A DNA stretch of 64,000 bases, from assembly GCA_050730855.1 (NCBI GenBank), contig JBOHNU010000001.1, positions 248,001-312,000 of the forward strand, read 5' to 3'. How positions within the stretch are numbered: the stretch's first letter is position 1; each line of letters begins with the position of its first letter. Position numbers and translations under genes: made by a program. Positions 30,827 to 38,499 of this stretch are shown here, piece by piece. The DNA comes from DASRJJ01 sp050730855 (GTDB lineage Bacteria > Patescibacteriota > Saccharimonadia > Saccharimonadales > UBA4665). The notes beneath the pieces were generated by a model. The model had not been told where the DNA came from. It ran no database searches and was given only the letters and a program-made list of their open reading frames with translations.

Positions 30827-31171
30827 ATGCGTATTAAGCGAGGAGTTACGGCTCAACAAAAACATCGAAAAATACGGCGCGCCACTAAGGGCATGCAGCT
30901 TTCACACCGCTCAAGCATAAAGAGGGGGCGTCAGGCTATAATCAAGGCTCTGCAGTTTGCAACAAGGGATCGGCGTAACCGCAAACGCACCTTTAGAGAG
31001 CTTTGGAACTCACGGATTAACGCCGCCGCCCGACAACACGGGCTTACATACAGCACCTTGATTAACGGTCTTAAGGAAGCAAATATTCAACTCGATCGCA
31101 AAATCTTGAGCGAGCTTGCAGTGAATGAACCGGCCGCATTTGAATCGGTCGCAAAAGCTATCGCAAAGTAA
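30827..31171 (+). CDS. rplT: Ribosomal protein bL20
   Basis: 114 residues. The basic N-terminal helix (RIKRGVTAQQKHRK) and the ARQHGLTYSTLINGLK segment of the globular domain match L20. L20 nucleates 50S assembly and in several bacteria represses its own operon. It starts 1 nt after rpmI. A bidirectional terminator follows 20 nt later. Confidence 0.95.
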   Translation: MRIKRGVTAQQKHRKIRRATKGMQLSHRSSIKRGRQAIIKALQFATRDRRNRKRTFRELWNSRINAAARQHGLTYSTLINGLKEANIQLDRKILSELAVNEPAAFESVAKAIAK

Positions 31172-31190
31172 ACATCGGTCATTCCCAGTA

Positions 31191-31218
31191 AAAAACGACC
31201 CCTCAGGGGTCGTTTTTT
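31191..31218. terminator. Shared terminator of rplT and rnpB
   Basis: AAAAAACGACCCC, a short loop, GGGGTCGTTTTTT: symmetrical, with T runs on both strands, between convergent genes. Confidence 0.9.
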
Positions 31219-31219
31219 A

Positions 31220-31569
31220 AGCCAGGTAATCCGTAAGCCGGGTTCTGTTTTAGCCGATCATCTATCTAGCCCTAGTGTTGCCACTAGGGTCAAGCGGATA
31301 CCGATAAATTCGAGCGGGAAACCATATTGAACTTATCACCTTGCAGCAGGCAGGGTTTACCATTTTACAACGTCACCGCTGTAAACTATGGGCTCTTACC
31401 CCACGCTTTTCACCCTTATCTCATTGTTAATAATACAATGGGAGGTATTGTTTCTGTGGCACTTTCCCTAGGGTCGCCCCCGGTTGCCGTTAGCAACTGC
31501 CCTTCCCTTTGCTGCCCGGACTTTCCTCCTTCAAGCTAAAGCTTAAAGGCGATCAGCCGATTTCTGGCT
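31220..31569 (-). ncRNA. rnpB: RNase P RNA (class A)
   Basis: About 350 nt. The universal P4 5' strand GAGGAAAGTCCGGGC and the 3' strand around ACAGAACCCGGCTTACGG are present, as is GGGTAAGAGCCCA-type J11/12 sequence. The ends pair (AGCCAG with CTGGCT, helix P1). TATAAT at 31582-31577 places +1 within a base of the P1 start, which supports the boundaries. It is the catalytic RNA that trims tRNA 5' leaders. Confidence 0.95.
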
Positions 31570-31602
31570 ACTTTTTATTATACCATTAGTGTCTTAATAA
31601 AG

Positions 31603-32397
31603 CTACCGCTTAGCTCCGAGCGCTTCGTCGAGAGTTTCGTTTACAGCTTTGTCGGCCAACTTGTTCATTTCTCTTGGGACATGCTTAAAGTTGACTATAT
31701 GGAAACGCTTGGCTAAATCCTTAATGGCGGCGTGTATCGGCCACAAATCCCTATTTCTTACCTTATAAACGCCAGACATATGGTTCACCACAAGCAAGCT
31801 ATCGAGGTAAACGTAAAGCTCCCTAATCCCGAGATTCAACGCCTCTTCTAGACCAAACTTAACAGCCTGGTACTCAGCCTGGTTGTTTGTAGTAATTCCT
31901 AAGTACGTACCCTTTTTAACAACAACTCTGTCGTCCATATCTAGGATTACGAAGCCGCTAGCTGATGGACCAGGGTTACCCCTTGAGCCTCCGTCAGCAA
32001 AAAGCTTCGCTTTTGTCATGAACATTGTTGATTTGTCTACACTTTTACCGTCCCGCTCTTCGGGAGTGAAATTAAAGTGCAGAACTTTAATGGGCATATC
32101 AGCTTCCAATTTTCTTGAATAAAAAAGCGAGAATGCTTTTAGTAGTTTCTGCGGGTTCTCGAACCCTTGCCTATCGAGTTCCGCTTGGGTGAGCTCATTT
32201 ATCTGTTTTTCCACAATTTTAGTTATCTGGACGACGCCTATAACCTTCCAAGAATCGGGCTTGCTGGGGCTGACCTTGTCGACCAACTTAACTGCATCGT
32301 TAACTGATAGATCTTTGTCATCAAAAAGGCGCCATGTAGTACGCTTGCCGCCCAGAATCGACTGAGCCTCGGCGTGATTTACTTTTAGCATTTTCAT
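31603..32397 (-). CDS. ASCH-like domain fused to RNase HI
   Basis: 264 residues. Residues 1-110 look like an ASCH/PUA-type RNA-binding fold (LGGKRTTWRLFDDKDL, then WKVIGVVQITKIVEK and a basic RQGF turn). Residues 130-264 are RNase HI: Asp in FADGGSRGNPGP, Glu in NNQAEYQAV, Asp in YVYLDSLLVV and a final Asp in NKLADKAVNE, so the catalytic set is complete. The fusion would couple RNA recognition with cutting of RNA in hybrids; the function is inference. TATACT ends 7 nt before the ATG, so the mRNA is predicted leaderless. Confidence 0.8.
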   Translation of the reverse strand: MKMLKVNHAEAQSILGGKRTTWRLFDDKDLSVNDAVKLVDKVSPSKPDSWKVIGVVQITKIVEKQINELTQAELDRQGFENPQKLLKAFSLFYSRKLEADMPIKVLHFNFTPEERDGKSVDKSTMFMTKAKLFADGGSRGNPGPSASGFVILDMDDRVVVKKGTYLGITTNNQAEYQAVKFGLEEALNLGIRELYVYLDSLLVVNHMSGVYKVRNRDLWPIHAAIKDLAKRFHIVNFKHVPREMNKLADKAVNETLDEALGAKR

Positions 32398-32404
32398 CTT
32401 GTTC

Positions 32405-32410
32405 AGTATA
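32405..32410 (-). promoter_or_regulatory. Leaderless promoter of the ASCH-RNase H gene
   Basis: TATACT with 7 nt to ATG 32397. Confidence 0.55.
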
Positions 32411-32430
32411 ACAGAAAGGGGCTACTAATT

Positions 32431-32506
32431 TGGTCGGGGTGACAGGACTTGAACCTGCGACCTCACGGCCCCCAGCCGTACGCGCTACCAACTGCGCTAC
32501 ACCCCG
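32431..32506 (-). tRNA. tRNA-Pro (anticodon GGG)
   Basis: Acceptor CGGGGTG with CACCCCG, anticodon loop CTGGGGG, discriminator A and encoded CCA. It begins 7 nt after the structured RNA at 32513-32640 and seems to share its promoter. Confidence 0.95.
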
Positions 32507-32512
32507 ACAATA

Positions 32513-32640
32513 GCTGGTGGCCGATGTGATTAACCTGGCTTTAATCCCAGGTGGGTGCTCTCACGTATTGGCCAAACCAATAAAAATATTGAGCTCCCTT
32601 TGTATCAACTATTCAGATAACCATCGTTCGACCATCCAGC
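32513..32640 (-). ncRNA. Structured RNA candidate C, cotranscribed with tRNA-Pro
   Basis: TATAAT (32652-32647) places +1 at 32640, the first base of an outer helix: GCTGGATGGTCGA pairs with TCGGCCACCAGC (11 bp, one mismatch and bulge) at 32524-32513. Inside are GGGAGCTC paired with GAGAGCACCC (one mismatch), the hairpin TATTGG/CCAATA, and ACCTGG/CCAGGT. tRNA-Pro starts 7 nt after the helix closes. I recognise no known family (not SRP, tmRNA or 6S by their motifs). It has no significant ORF. Confidence 0.55.
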
Positions 32641-32667
32641 AACCGTATTATACCTCTAATTGTCTGG

Positions 32668-33294
32668 CTAGCGAAGTAAAAACGTAAAAATGGCCTGTGC
32701 AATGCTGGTTATTATCGGCCCGATGACGGGAATGAACAGCAATACAAAAATTATAATCGCAATGAGTCCGGCGCTTTCGATCATCATCATTACTCTACGT
32801 AGGCCATCTGGCGCAAAAGCGTACAGCAGTCTCGACCCGTCCAGCGGCGGAAAGGGTATCATATTAAATACGAAAAACACGATGTTTACATACACAAAAA
32901 GCTCGATTACGCCGTACGCAAAACCGGCATCAGCACCAAATATCCGACCCAGGACTGCGGCAGCGGCCGCCAGAGCCAAGTTCGTAAACGGCCCGGCCAG
33001 GCCAATAAGCGCTGTGCCGAACTCTTCGAACTTAACCCGCTCGGGATTTATCGGCACTGGCTTAGCAATAAATATGGGTGGTAAATGCAGCAATAGCAGT
33101 ACTATGGGCAGGAGCACAGTCAAAAAAATATCCACGTGCTTGAAAGGGTTTAGGGAAAGCCTGCCCTCCTCCTGGGCGGTGGAGTCTCCTAGCATATGAG
33201 CCACATACGCATGCATGGCCTCATGGGCAGCGATAGACACAAGAATAATCACGGCAACAATTGCAATATCCGCCACAGTAAGTCCAGCTAGCAT
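32668..33294 (-). CDS. Site-2 protease family membrane metallopeptidase (M50)
   Basis: 208 residues, about five hydrophobic helices. The zinc motif HEAMH lies at about residue 24 in the first helix, and the second motif NMIPFPPLDG at about 145-154, which supplies the Asp ligand. This is the compact S2P form without PDZ or CBS domains. It cleaves membrane-embedded substrates; the target is unknown. TATACT (33307-33302) ends 7 nt before the ATG, predicting a leaderless mRNA. Confidence 0.9.
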   Translation of the reverse strand: MLAGLTVADIAIVAVIILVSIAAHEAMHAYVAHMLGDSTAQEEGRLSLNPFKHVDIFLTVLLPIVLLLLHLPPIFIAKPVPINPERVKFEEFGTALIGLAGPFTNLALAAAAAVLGRIFGADAGFAYGVIELFVYVNIVFFVFNMIPFPPLDGSRLLYAFAPDGLRRVMMMIESAGLIAIIIFVLLFIPVIGPIITSIAQAIFTFLLR

Positions 33295-33301
33295 AGGCTA
33301 C

Positions 33302-33347
33302 AGTATAGCAGACCGAAGTTGACTTACAGATTAAAAACAGCTAAAAT
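33302..33347. promoter_or_regulatory. Divergent promoters of the site-2 protease and rpmB
   Basis: Plus strand: TTGACT (33319-33324), 17-nt spacer, TAAAAT (33342-33347), serving rpmB with a leader and AGGAG. Minus strand: TATACT (33307-33302), 7 nt before the protease ATG, with no -35 match. The two styles again appear in one gap. Confidence 0.7.
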
Positions 33348-33381
33348 ATAGTTCAATTGCAATTCAACCTAGGAGTTTAGT

Positions 33382-33582
33382 ATGCGCATTTGCGACATTA
33401 CCGGAAAAGGCAAGCAGTTTGGCAATAACGTGAGTTTCTCACAGCGCCACACTAAAAAAGTATGGCTCCCCAACCTGCAGACAAAGACGCTTACTGTTGA
33501 CGGCAAAAAAGTCCGTCTAAGGGTGAGCACCCAGGCAATCCGTACCCTGAAGAAAAAGGGTCTGATTACTAGCGCATCCTAG
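33382..33582 (+). CDS. rpmB: Ribosomal protein bL28
   Basis: 66 residues. CDITGKGKQFGNNVSFSQRHTK, given here in its pattern form CDITGK...GNNVS...HTK, and RLRVSTQAIRTLKK match L28. No zinc-type second Cys pair. AGGAG lies 8 nt before the ATG. A strong terminator follows after 28 nt. Confidence 0.93.
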   Translation: MRICDITGKGKQFGNNVSFSQRHTKKVWLPNLQTKTLTVDGKKVRLRVSTQAIRTLKKKGLITSAS

Positions 33583-33610
33583 CTACAAGTAGTTACACTG
33601 CTCGGCAATA

Positions 33611-33637
33611 ACTGGTTATCCTTCGAGGATAACCAGT
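33611..33637 (+). terminator. rpmB terminator, overlapping the end of the MBL gene
   Basis: Perfect 11-bp stem ACTGGTTATCC/GGATAACCAGT with a 5-nt loop and TTTTG. Its 3' part encodes the last residues of the convergent minus-strand gene. Confidence 0.8.
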
Positions 33638-34239
33638 TTTGTTATGCCGTCGCTAAGACTCTCTGGCTTGGGCTTGAACCGGGCGGTTGTCTCCTTTACC
33701 TCCATCGACAGTGTTTTTAGTGCCTCTTCGAGCGATTGCTGGGGTACTGGATAATTAAGGCTGGGGTTGGCGTAATAGGTCGGCACGACTACTTTTGGCT
33801 CGATTTTCTTAATCAGCTTCAGCGCGCCGACAGGGTCAAGAGTAAAGCCATTGCCGCCTACTGGCACGAGCATAATATCAACCATACCAATCATCTCGAG
33901 TTGCTTATCCGTAAGGTCTGAATAAATATGTCCGACGGCCAGTATCCTTACGTCTTCTACTACTAACTTATATATGGTAGCTGAACGATTGGTCTCGTTC
34001 TCTAAATGTGACCTTGCGGGTATGCCGTAGATTGAAATGCCAGAAATCTCATATTCACCAGGCTGGTCTACGAGCAGTCGCGCTTCGGGATGGCTCGAGT
34101 GACTGCCAGAAAAAAGCAAGATGTCATCTTTTTTGGATACTGATTTTCCTCCTAAGTCGGCTAGGTTATCGTCGATAACAACCCTTGAGTGTTTGGTGGT
34201 AATAGTAACGCAGTTTGCGCCGTGATACTGGATTTCCAT
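33616..34239 (-). CDS. Metallo-beta-lactamase-fold protein (UlaG-like)
   Basis: 207 residues of the MBL-fold type: YHGANCVTITTKHSRVVID at the start, a HSSHPEA metal region, PGEYEISGISIYGIP and the DIMLVPVGGNGFTLDP segment. The HxHxDH motif is reduced (HSSHPE), so metal binding may be altered. Related proteins are annotated as L-ascorbate lactonase-like or Zn-dependent hydrolases; specificity is unknown. AAGGA is 5 nt before the ATG. It follows a regulator by 20 nt. Confidence 0.75.
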   Translation of the reverse strand: MEIQYHGANCVTITTKHSRVVIDDNLADLGGKSVSKKDDILLFSGSHSSHPEARLLVDQPGEYEISGISIYGIPARSHLENETNRSATIYKLVVEDVRILAVGHIYSDLTDKQLEMIGMVDIMLVPVGGNGFTLDPVGALKLIKKIEPKVVVPTYYANPSLNYPVPQQSLEEALKTLSMEVKETTARFKPKPESLSDGITKLVILEG

Positions 34240-34259
34240 TGCTTTCCTTACTACTTACG

Positions 34260-34859
34260 TTATGAAATTGTGCCGCTTTTATCGATTATCACCTGCTTTT
34301 TGGCCGCCAACACAGTAGTGATAAATCTATCTTTTACCTGGCGCCTGTAGCTAAACTCTTCCGCGGTCATCAGAGCATAACGAACTTCTTTACCTTCCTG
34401 CTCTTCGGTGTCCTTAATAAACTTTTGCAGTGCGTGCTGGTTAATGTCGCCAACCAGCAAAAAGTCAACGCCACTACTCTCATCGCGGGTAAACTGTCCG
34501 GTGTACAGCGCCGCCACTACGTTACCCAGGGCTTTAATTTTCTCGCGCTCTGAGGCTGTCTTACCACTGGCTTTTAACGACCCGGTTGCCTCGCCACTAC
34601 TCCCGAACTGCCCAAAAATAGCCCGCAACGGTTGGTAAAATTCGTACGACTGGTTTACTTCATAGTAAAGCCGGTTATTGGTGTTGTCGGAGGAAATAAT
34701 CCCTATGCTAAGCAAATTCGCCAGTTCCCTACGCACGGAATTAATCTGTTCGTCGATTTTTCTGGTTATTTCCCTGACATAAAACGACCGGTTGGGGTTA
34801 CTGCAAAAAAGCTGTAACAATTTAACCCTGGTTTTAGACCCGAAGAGTTGCTCAATCAT
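34260..34859 (-). CDS. Winged-helix regulator with nucleotidyltransferase-like domain
   Basis: 199 residues. The first 70 are a winged helix (SKTRVKLLQLFCSNPNR, YVREITRKIDEQINSVRREL, LLSIGIISS). From about 95 the sequence resembles a minimal nucleotidyltransferase fold (GVDFLLVGDINQ; later RYALMTAEEFSYRR), a combination seen in CPR and archaea. TACAAT (34871-34866) ends exactly 6 nt before the ATG. It may control the MBL gene downstream. Confidence 0.65.
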   Translation of the reverse strand: MIEQLFGSKTRVKLLQLFCSNPNRSFYVREITRKIDEQINSVRRELANLLSIGIISSDNTNNRLYYEVNQSYEFYQPLRAIFGQFGSSGEATGSLKASGKTASEREKIKALGNVVAALYTGQFTRDESSGVDFLLVGDINQHALQKFIKDTEEQEGKEVRYALMTAEEFSYRRQVKDRFITTVLAAKKQVIIDKSGTIS

Positions 34860-34865
34860 AGTTTT

Positions 34866-34871
34866 ATTGTA
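34866..34871 (-). promoter_or_regulatory. Leaderless promoter of the winged-helix regulator
   Basis: TACAAT ending 6 nt before ATG 34859; no -35 hexamer recognised. Confidence 0.55.
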
Positions 34872-34885
34872 GCAAATATAGTTAC

Positions 34886-35773
34886 TTAAGGGGCAGCTTT
34901 TTTATTCAGAAATGTTGTTATTAAGTCTACCGATTCATCTAATTCACGAATATAATGTACATATTTATTACGCTTGAACCATGTTTTTTGCCGCTTCGCA
35001 TACTGTACTGTATGGCGTGCAATTGCTTGTTTAACTTCTAAGACTGAGGTCTCTCCGCGGAAATAAGGCTCAAACTCCTGGTACCCTATGGTTTGTAGCG
35101 CTCGACACTCTTGGCCGTACTGGGCGAAAAGATTCCTAACTTCGTTCTGTAGGCCATCTGCAAACATTCTATCGAGTCGAGCAACTACACGCTTCTCCAA
35201 CAACTCGCGGCCTACTTCTATCCCTATAATTAGCGTACTTTGTCTTAACTGACGGTTCTCAATAAAGCGCCCTTGCGCTTCAATCTGCCGAACGAGGTGA
35301 CGTTTGTTCTTAGCGTTGTGTGGCAGCTTCAAGCCGGCTTGTGCGAGCCGACTCTGCAAATCCTCAACAGACAACTCCTCTAATTCTGCTCGGAGGGCCT
35401 CGTCGGCGACTCCTCGGAACGAAAAGCCGTAAACTACGGCGTCGATATATAGGCCGGTTCCTCCAACTAAAAACGGTACTTTCCCCCTGGCGACTATGTC
35501 CTTCACCGAAGATTCAGCCAAAACTTTAAAATCTGCGACCGTTAAGGGATGATCGGGGGTAGATACGTCTAGCAAATGGTGTGGCACCTGCCGCCTTTCG
35601 GCAAGCGTCGGCTTTGCCGTACCAATATCCATACCTTTGTAGATTGTTCGGGAGTCGGCACAAATTACTTCGCCGCTAAATCGCTTGGCAAGGTCAATTG
35701 CCAGCGAACTCTTGCCCGACCCAGTAGAGCCGACGATCACAATTAAAGGAGGGATATTTGTGTCGGATTCCAT
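34886..35773 (-). CDS. miaA: tRNA dimethylallyltransferase MiaA
   Basis: 295 residues. It prenylates A37 of tRNAs reading UNN codons. P-loop VGSTGSGKSSLAIDLA at the N-terminus, DSRTIYKGMDIGTAKP, the VGGTGLYIDAVVYG motif, and ALQTIGYQEF near the end are all characteristic. It overlaps the alkyltransferase-like gene by 31 nt and is the last gene of the thrS operon. Confidence 0.95.
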   Translation of the reverse strand: MESDTNIPPLIVIVGSTGSGKSSLAIDLAKRFSGEVICADSRTIYKGMDIGTAKPTLAERRQVPHHLLDVSTPDHPLTVADFKVLAESSVKDIVARGKVPFLVGGTGLYIDAVVYGFSFRGVADEALRAELEELSVEDLQSRLAQAGLKLPHNAKNKRHLVRQIEAQGRFIENRQLRQSTLIIGIEVGRELLEKRVVARLDRMFADGLQNEVRNLFAQYGQECRALQTIGYQEFEPYFRGETSVLEVKQAIARHTVQYAKRQKTWFKRNKYVHYIRELDESVDLITTFLNKKAAP

Positions 35774-36075
35774 AACAACTTTGCGATGTCGACCTTATAA
35801 TCCGGCAGTATCTCTATTCCGTCTGCCTTAAGCGCCTCAGCATGCGCGGCTTTACCGCCGTTCGGCCAGCCCGCCGCAAGTCCACCCTGTTTATTTACTA
35901 CGCGTTGCCATGGTAAGCCGCTCGGCCCGGTATGCGCAATCTGACCTACCTCCCACGCCGCCCAGGCAGCCCCGCTGTGTGCCGCAACCTGGCCGTAGGT
36001 CATAACCCGACCCTTGGGGATTTGTGCCACCAAATCGTATGCTCGTTGCTTGAAAGCTGCATCTACTCTGGGCAT
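35743..36075 (-). CDS. Alkyltransferase-like protein (ATL; MGMT family without the active Cys)
   Basis: 110 residues. GRVMTYGQVA and the helix-turn-helix are those of MGMT, but the PCHR active site reads LPWQRVV: Trp replaces Cys. Such ATL proteins bind O6-alkylguanine, flip it and recruit nucleotide excision repair instead of removing the alkyl group. GGAGA is 4 nt before the ATG. It lies between thrS and miaA. Confidence 0.9.
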   Translation of the reverse strand: MPRVDAAFKQRAYDLVAQIPKGRVMTYGQVAAHSGAAWAAWEVGQIAHTGPSGLPWQRVVNKQGGLAAGWPNGGKAAHAEALKADGIEILPDYKVDIAKLLWNPTQISLL

Positions 36076-36085
36076 GTGTTCTCCT

Positions 36086-37873
36086 CTATAACGACGTTCT
36101 GGAAACCCTCGATTTTGCTTCGTTCGCGACGGTTTTTAGAAATTCGTCTACCCCAATAGGCCGGTGATCGGCGTTCACTTCCATGTCTTTTCTGATTCGA
36201 GGCGTGAGCTGCCCGGATTCTATCTCTTTCTGCCCAACAACAACGACGTAAGGTACTTTCATGAGTTCTGCGTTGCGGATTTTTTTACCAACAGACTCGT
36301 TCTCAGCGTCAATAGAAACTCTTAGGCCGTATTTTTTAGCTTTGTCCTTCATTTCGGCTGCGAAGTTAACGACGGCTTCATCCTGATTGAGCGTAAGAAT
36401 GCGTATCTGTTCTGGTGCCAGCCAAACCGGGAACTTGCCGGCGCAGTGCTCTATATAAACCGACAAAAAACGGTCGATCGAGCCCATTACCGCGGCATGT
36501 ACCATAACTATACGTTCTTGCTCGCCATTTTCGTTAATACATACCAGGTTAAAGCCTTCTGGCTGATTAAAGTCAAGCTGGATAGTTGCCACCTGGTGTT
36601 CGCGGCCAATGGCATCCTTGGCCATAAAGTCAATCTTTGGCCCGTAAAATGCCGCCTCGCCAACTCCGGCAATAAAGTCATCACCCAACTTGCGCGAAAC
36701 TATATTCCTAAGCTGGGCTTCGGCGCTTTCCCATTTGGCCGGATCACCCATGTAACTTTCCATACTTTCGGGGTCGTGAGTAGACAGCCGCACTGTAAGC
36801 TCAAACTCGAATACACCGTAAAAACGCTCTATAATATCCCAGATTTTTAAAACCTCTTCTTCAATTTGGGGCGTACGACAAAAAACGTGTGCATCGTCTT
36901 GCGTAAAAGCACGGACGCGGCTTAACCCCGAGAGTTCCCCGGTTTGTTCGTCGCGGTAGCAAGTTGATGTTTCGCGATAGCGAATCGGCAACTCCTTATA
37001 GGAGCGTGATCGAGCGGCATAAATCTGCGTATGATGCGGGCAATTCATCGGCTTCATGGCAAATTCGTGGCCTTCTCGGGTAGTTATCTTAAAAAGTTCG
37101 TGCTCAAACTTTTGCCAGTGACCGCTTGCAATATAGGCTTCCTTTTTAGTGATGTGCGGTATGCTCACTTCTTGGTAGTCGTACTCGTCGCGCATTTCCT
37201 GCACGTACGCATCGAGCTGACGACGCAGCACCGTCCCCCGGGGCGTAAACAAAGGCAAGCCGGAGCCTATCAGATCGGAGAATACGAAAAGCTCGAGCTC
37301 TTGCCCTAACTTACGATGGTCACGCTTCTTAGCCTCGTCAAGCATTGTAAGGTAAACGTTTAGCTGATCGGGCGTTTCAAAAGCGACGCCGTAAATACGC
37401 TGCAGTTGCTGCCGGTCTTGGTCGCCCCGCCAATAGGCGCCGCTAACCTTGGTTAGCTTAAAGGCTTTAGCGTTTACTTCTTGGGCGCTTTCAACATGAC
37501 CGCCGCGACAAAGATCCACAAATCCGCCCGAAGTATAAAGTGTCAGCGACTGACCCTCTCTGGCAAAATCCTCAATTAGCTCTTTTTTGTAAGGATTCCA
37601 GGCAAACTGATCCAGGGCTTCCTTTTTGCCGACTTCGCGGCGCTCGAACTTTCCCCAAGACTTTAATTTCTTCCTCATTGCGGCCTCAATCTTAGGCAAA
37701 TCATCATCTGTTATAGGCGATGGCGTCTCGAAATCCTGGTAAAAGCCGTTTTCTATAGCGGGGCCAACGGCATTCTTGGCGCCCGGGAACATCTCTACTA
37801 CTGTTGCTGCCAACAGGTGGGCAAGGCTGTGCCTGATTTTTTGTACTTGGGTTGAGTCAGTATTGCTAGCCAT
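36086..37873 (-). CDS. thrS: Threonyl-tRNA synthetase lacking the TGS domain
   Basis: 595 residues; E. coli ThrRS has 642. The protein enters directly at the editing domain (IRHSLAHLLA), so the N-terminal TGS domain is missing. The class II core is complete: MNCPHH with the zinc Cys, RYRETSTCYRDE motif 2, and GSIDRFLSVYIEH motif 3; the C-terminal anticodon domain follows. AGGAG lies before the ATG. Expression is predicted to be controlled by the T-box leader at 37874-38075. Confidence 0.95.
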   Translation of the reverse strand: MASNTDSTQVQKIRHSLAHLLAATVVEMFPGAKNAVGPAIENGFYQDFETPSPITDDDLPKIEAAMRKKLKSWGKFERREVGKKEALDQFAWNPYKKELIEDFAREGQSLTLYTSGGFVDLCRGGHVESAQEVNAKAFKLTKVSGAYWRGDQDRQQLQRIYGVAFETPDQLNVYLTMLDEAKKRDHRKLGQELELFVFSDLIGSGLPLFTPRGTVLRRQLDAYVQEMRDEYDYQEVSIPHITKKEAYIASGHWQKFEHELFKITTREGHEFAMKPMNCPHHTQIYAARSRSYKELPIRYRETSTCYRDEQTGELSGLSRVRAFTQDDAHVFCRTPQIEEEVLKIWDIIERFYGVFEFELTVRLSTHDPESMESYMGDPAKWESAEAQLRNIVSRKLGDDFIAGVGEAAFYGPKIDFMAKDAIGREHQVATIQLDFNQPEGFNLVCINENGEQERIVMVHAAVMGSIDRFLSVYIEHCAGKFPVWLAPEQIRILTLNQDEAVVNFAAEMKDKAKKYGLRVSIDAENESVGKKIRNAELMKVPYVVVVGQKEIESGQLTPRIRKDMEVNADHRPIGVDEFLKTVANEAKSRVSRTSL

Positions 37874-38075
37874 GGTACTCCTTTCTTATATAAAAGACGC
37901 GCCTGTCGATTCAATACTCTCGCATGGTATTTAATCGTTGACGCGTCTCGGACCCGAACCTTTTGTGGATCAGGCGGTTCCACCGGACTTTCCTATAAAG
38001 GACACTCATTCCTGCACGTTACGCACGTTCGGGTTGCCCGCGGAGCTCGACGGTTGGTGGCCGCTTCACAGCTCG
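37874..38075 (-). promoter_or_regulatory. T-box riboswitch leader of thrS (transcriptional attenuator)
   Basis: Minus strand. The T-box GGTGGAACCGCC lies at 37984-37973. Antiterminator: GTCCGG pairs with CCG-A-GAC around the bulge TGGAACC, and GCCTGATCC pairs with GGTTCGGGT above it. Terminator: AGACGCGTC (37948-37940) pairs with GGCGCGTCT (37903-37895), with CGATT/AATCG and AATAC/GTATT inside, followed by TTTTATAT. The two structures share AGAC, so they exclude each other. The bulge UGGA complements UCCA, and tRNA-Thr (41200-41276) is the only tRNA here with discriminator U. A possible ACC specifier is in CCACCAACC near 38053. Predicted +1 is 38075 (TACAAT 38087-38082). Confidence 0.82.
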
Positions 38076-38281
38076 ATATGTATTGTAACACATCGTCAAA
38101 ACTTCACCTACATGTACGACTATAACAAGGTTGGTATTAAATGGCTAGTCAGATTTGTTGTCTTTTTTAGTACAAAACTTGTGGACAAATTGTTGCGCCG
38201 ATTCTTCAATACTTTATGCCGTATATGACGTAGAAATCACTAGCTAGGATAGGACTTGTCCCGGAAACAGGACAAAAAATT

Positions 38282-38300
38282 AAACGCCTTGGCGGCGTTT
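38282..38300 (-). terminator. Terminator of tRNA-Val
   Basis: AAACGCC, loop, GGCGTTT then AATTTTTTG on the minus strand. The stretch between here and the thrS leader start (38076-38281) holds no gene; it has one DnaA-box-like TTGTCCACA (minus strand, 38185-38177). Confidence 0.8.
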
Positions 38301-38307
38301 GGTTGTC

Positions 38308-38384
38308 TGGTGGGCTCTAGAGGACTCGAACCTCTGACCTCTTCCACGTCAAGGAAGCGCTCTAGCCAACTGAGCTAAGAGCCC
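38308..38384 (-). tRNA. tRNA-Val (anticodon GAC)
   Basis: Acceptor GGGCTCT with AGAGCCC, anticodon loop TTGACGT, discriminator A, CCA encoded. Confidence 0.96.
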
Positions 38385-38399
38385 ACACTAACAGATTAG

Positions 38400-38428
38400 A
38401 ATATACCCTACTCCTCTGCGCGTTGCAA
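38400..38428 (-). promoter_or_regulatory. Promoter of tRNA-Val
   Basis: TTGCAA (38428-38423), 17-nt spacer, TATATT (38405-38400). Confidence 0.6.
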
Positions 38429-38448
38429 GCCATCTAAATTATAATTAT

Positions 38449-38477
38449 TTGACTACTTATACAAACTATGTTAACAT
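38449..38477 (+). promoter_or_regulatory. Promoter of the 37-residue ORF
   Basis: TTGACT (38449-38454), 17-nt spacer, TAACAT (38472-38477). Confidence 0.65.
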
Positions 38478-38499
38478 AACCGAGTTAAGAGGCTTACTT

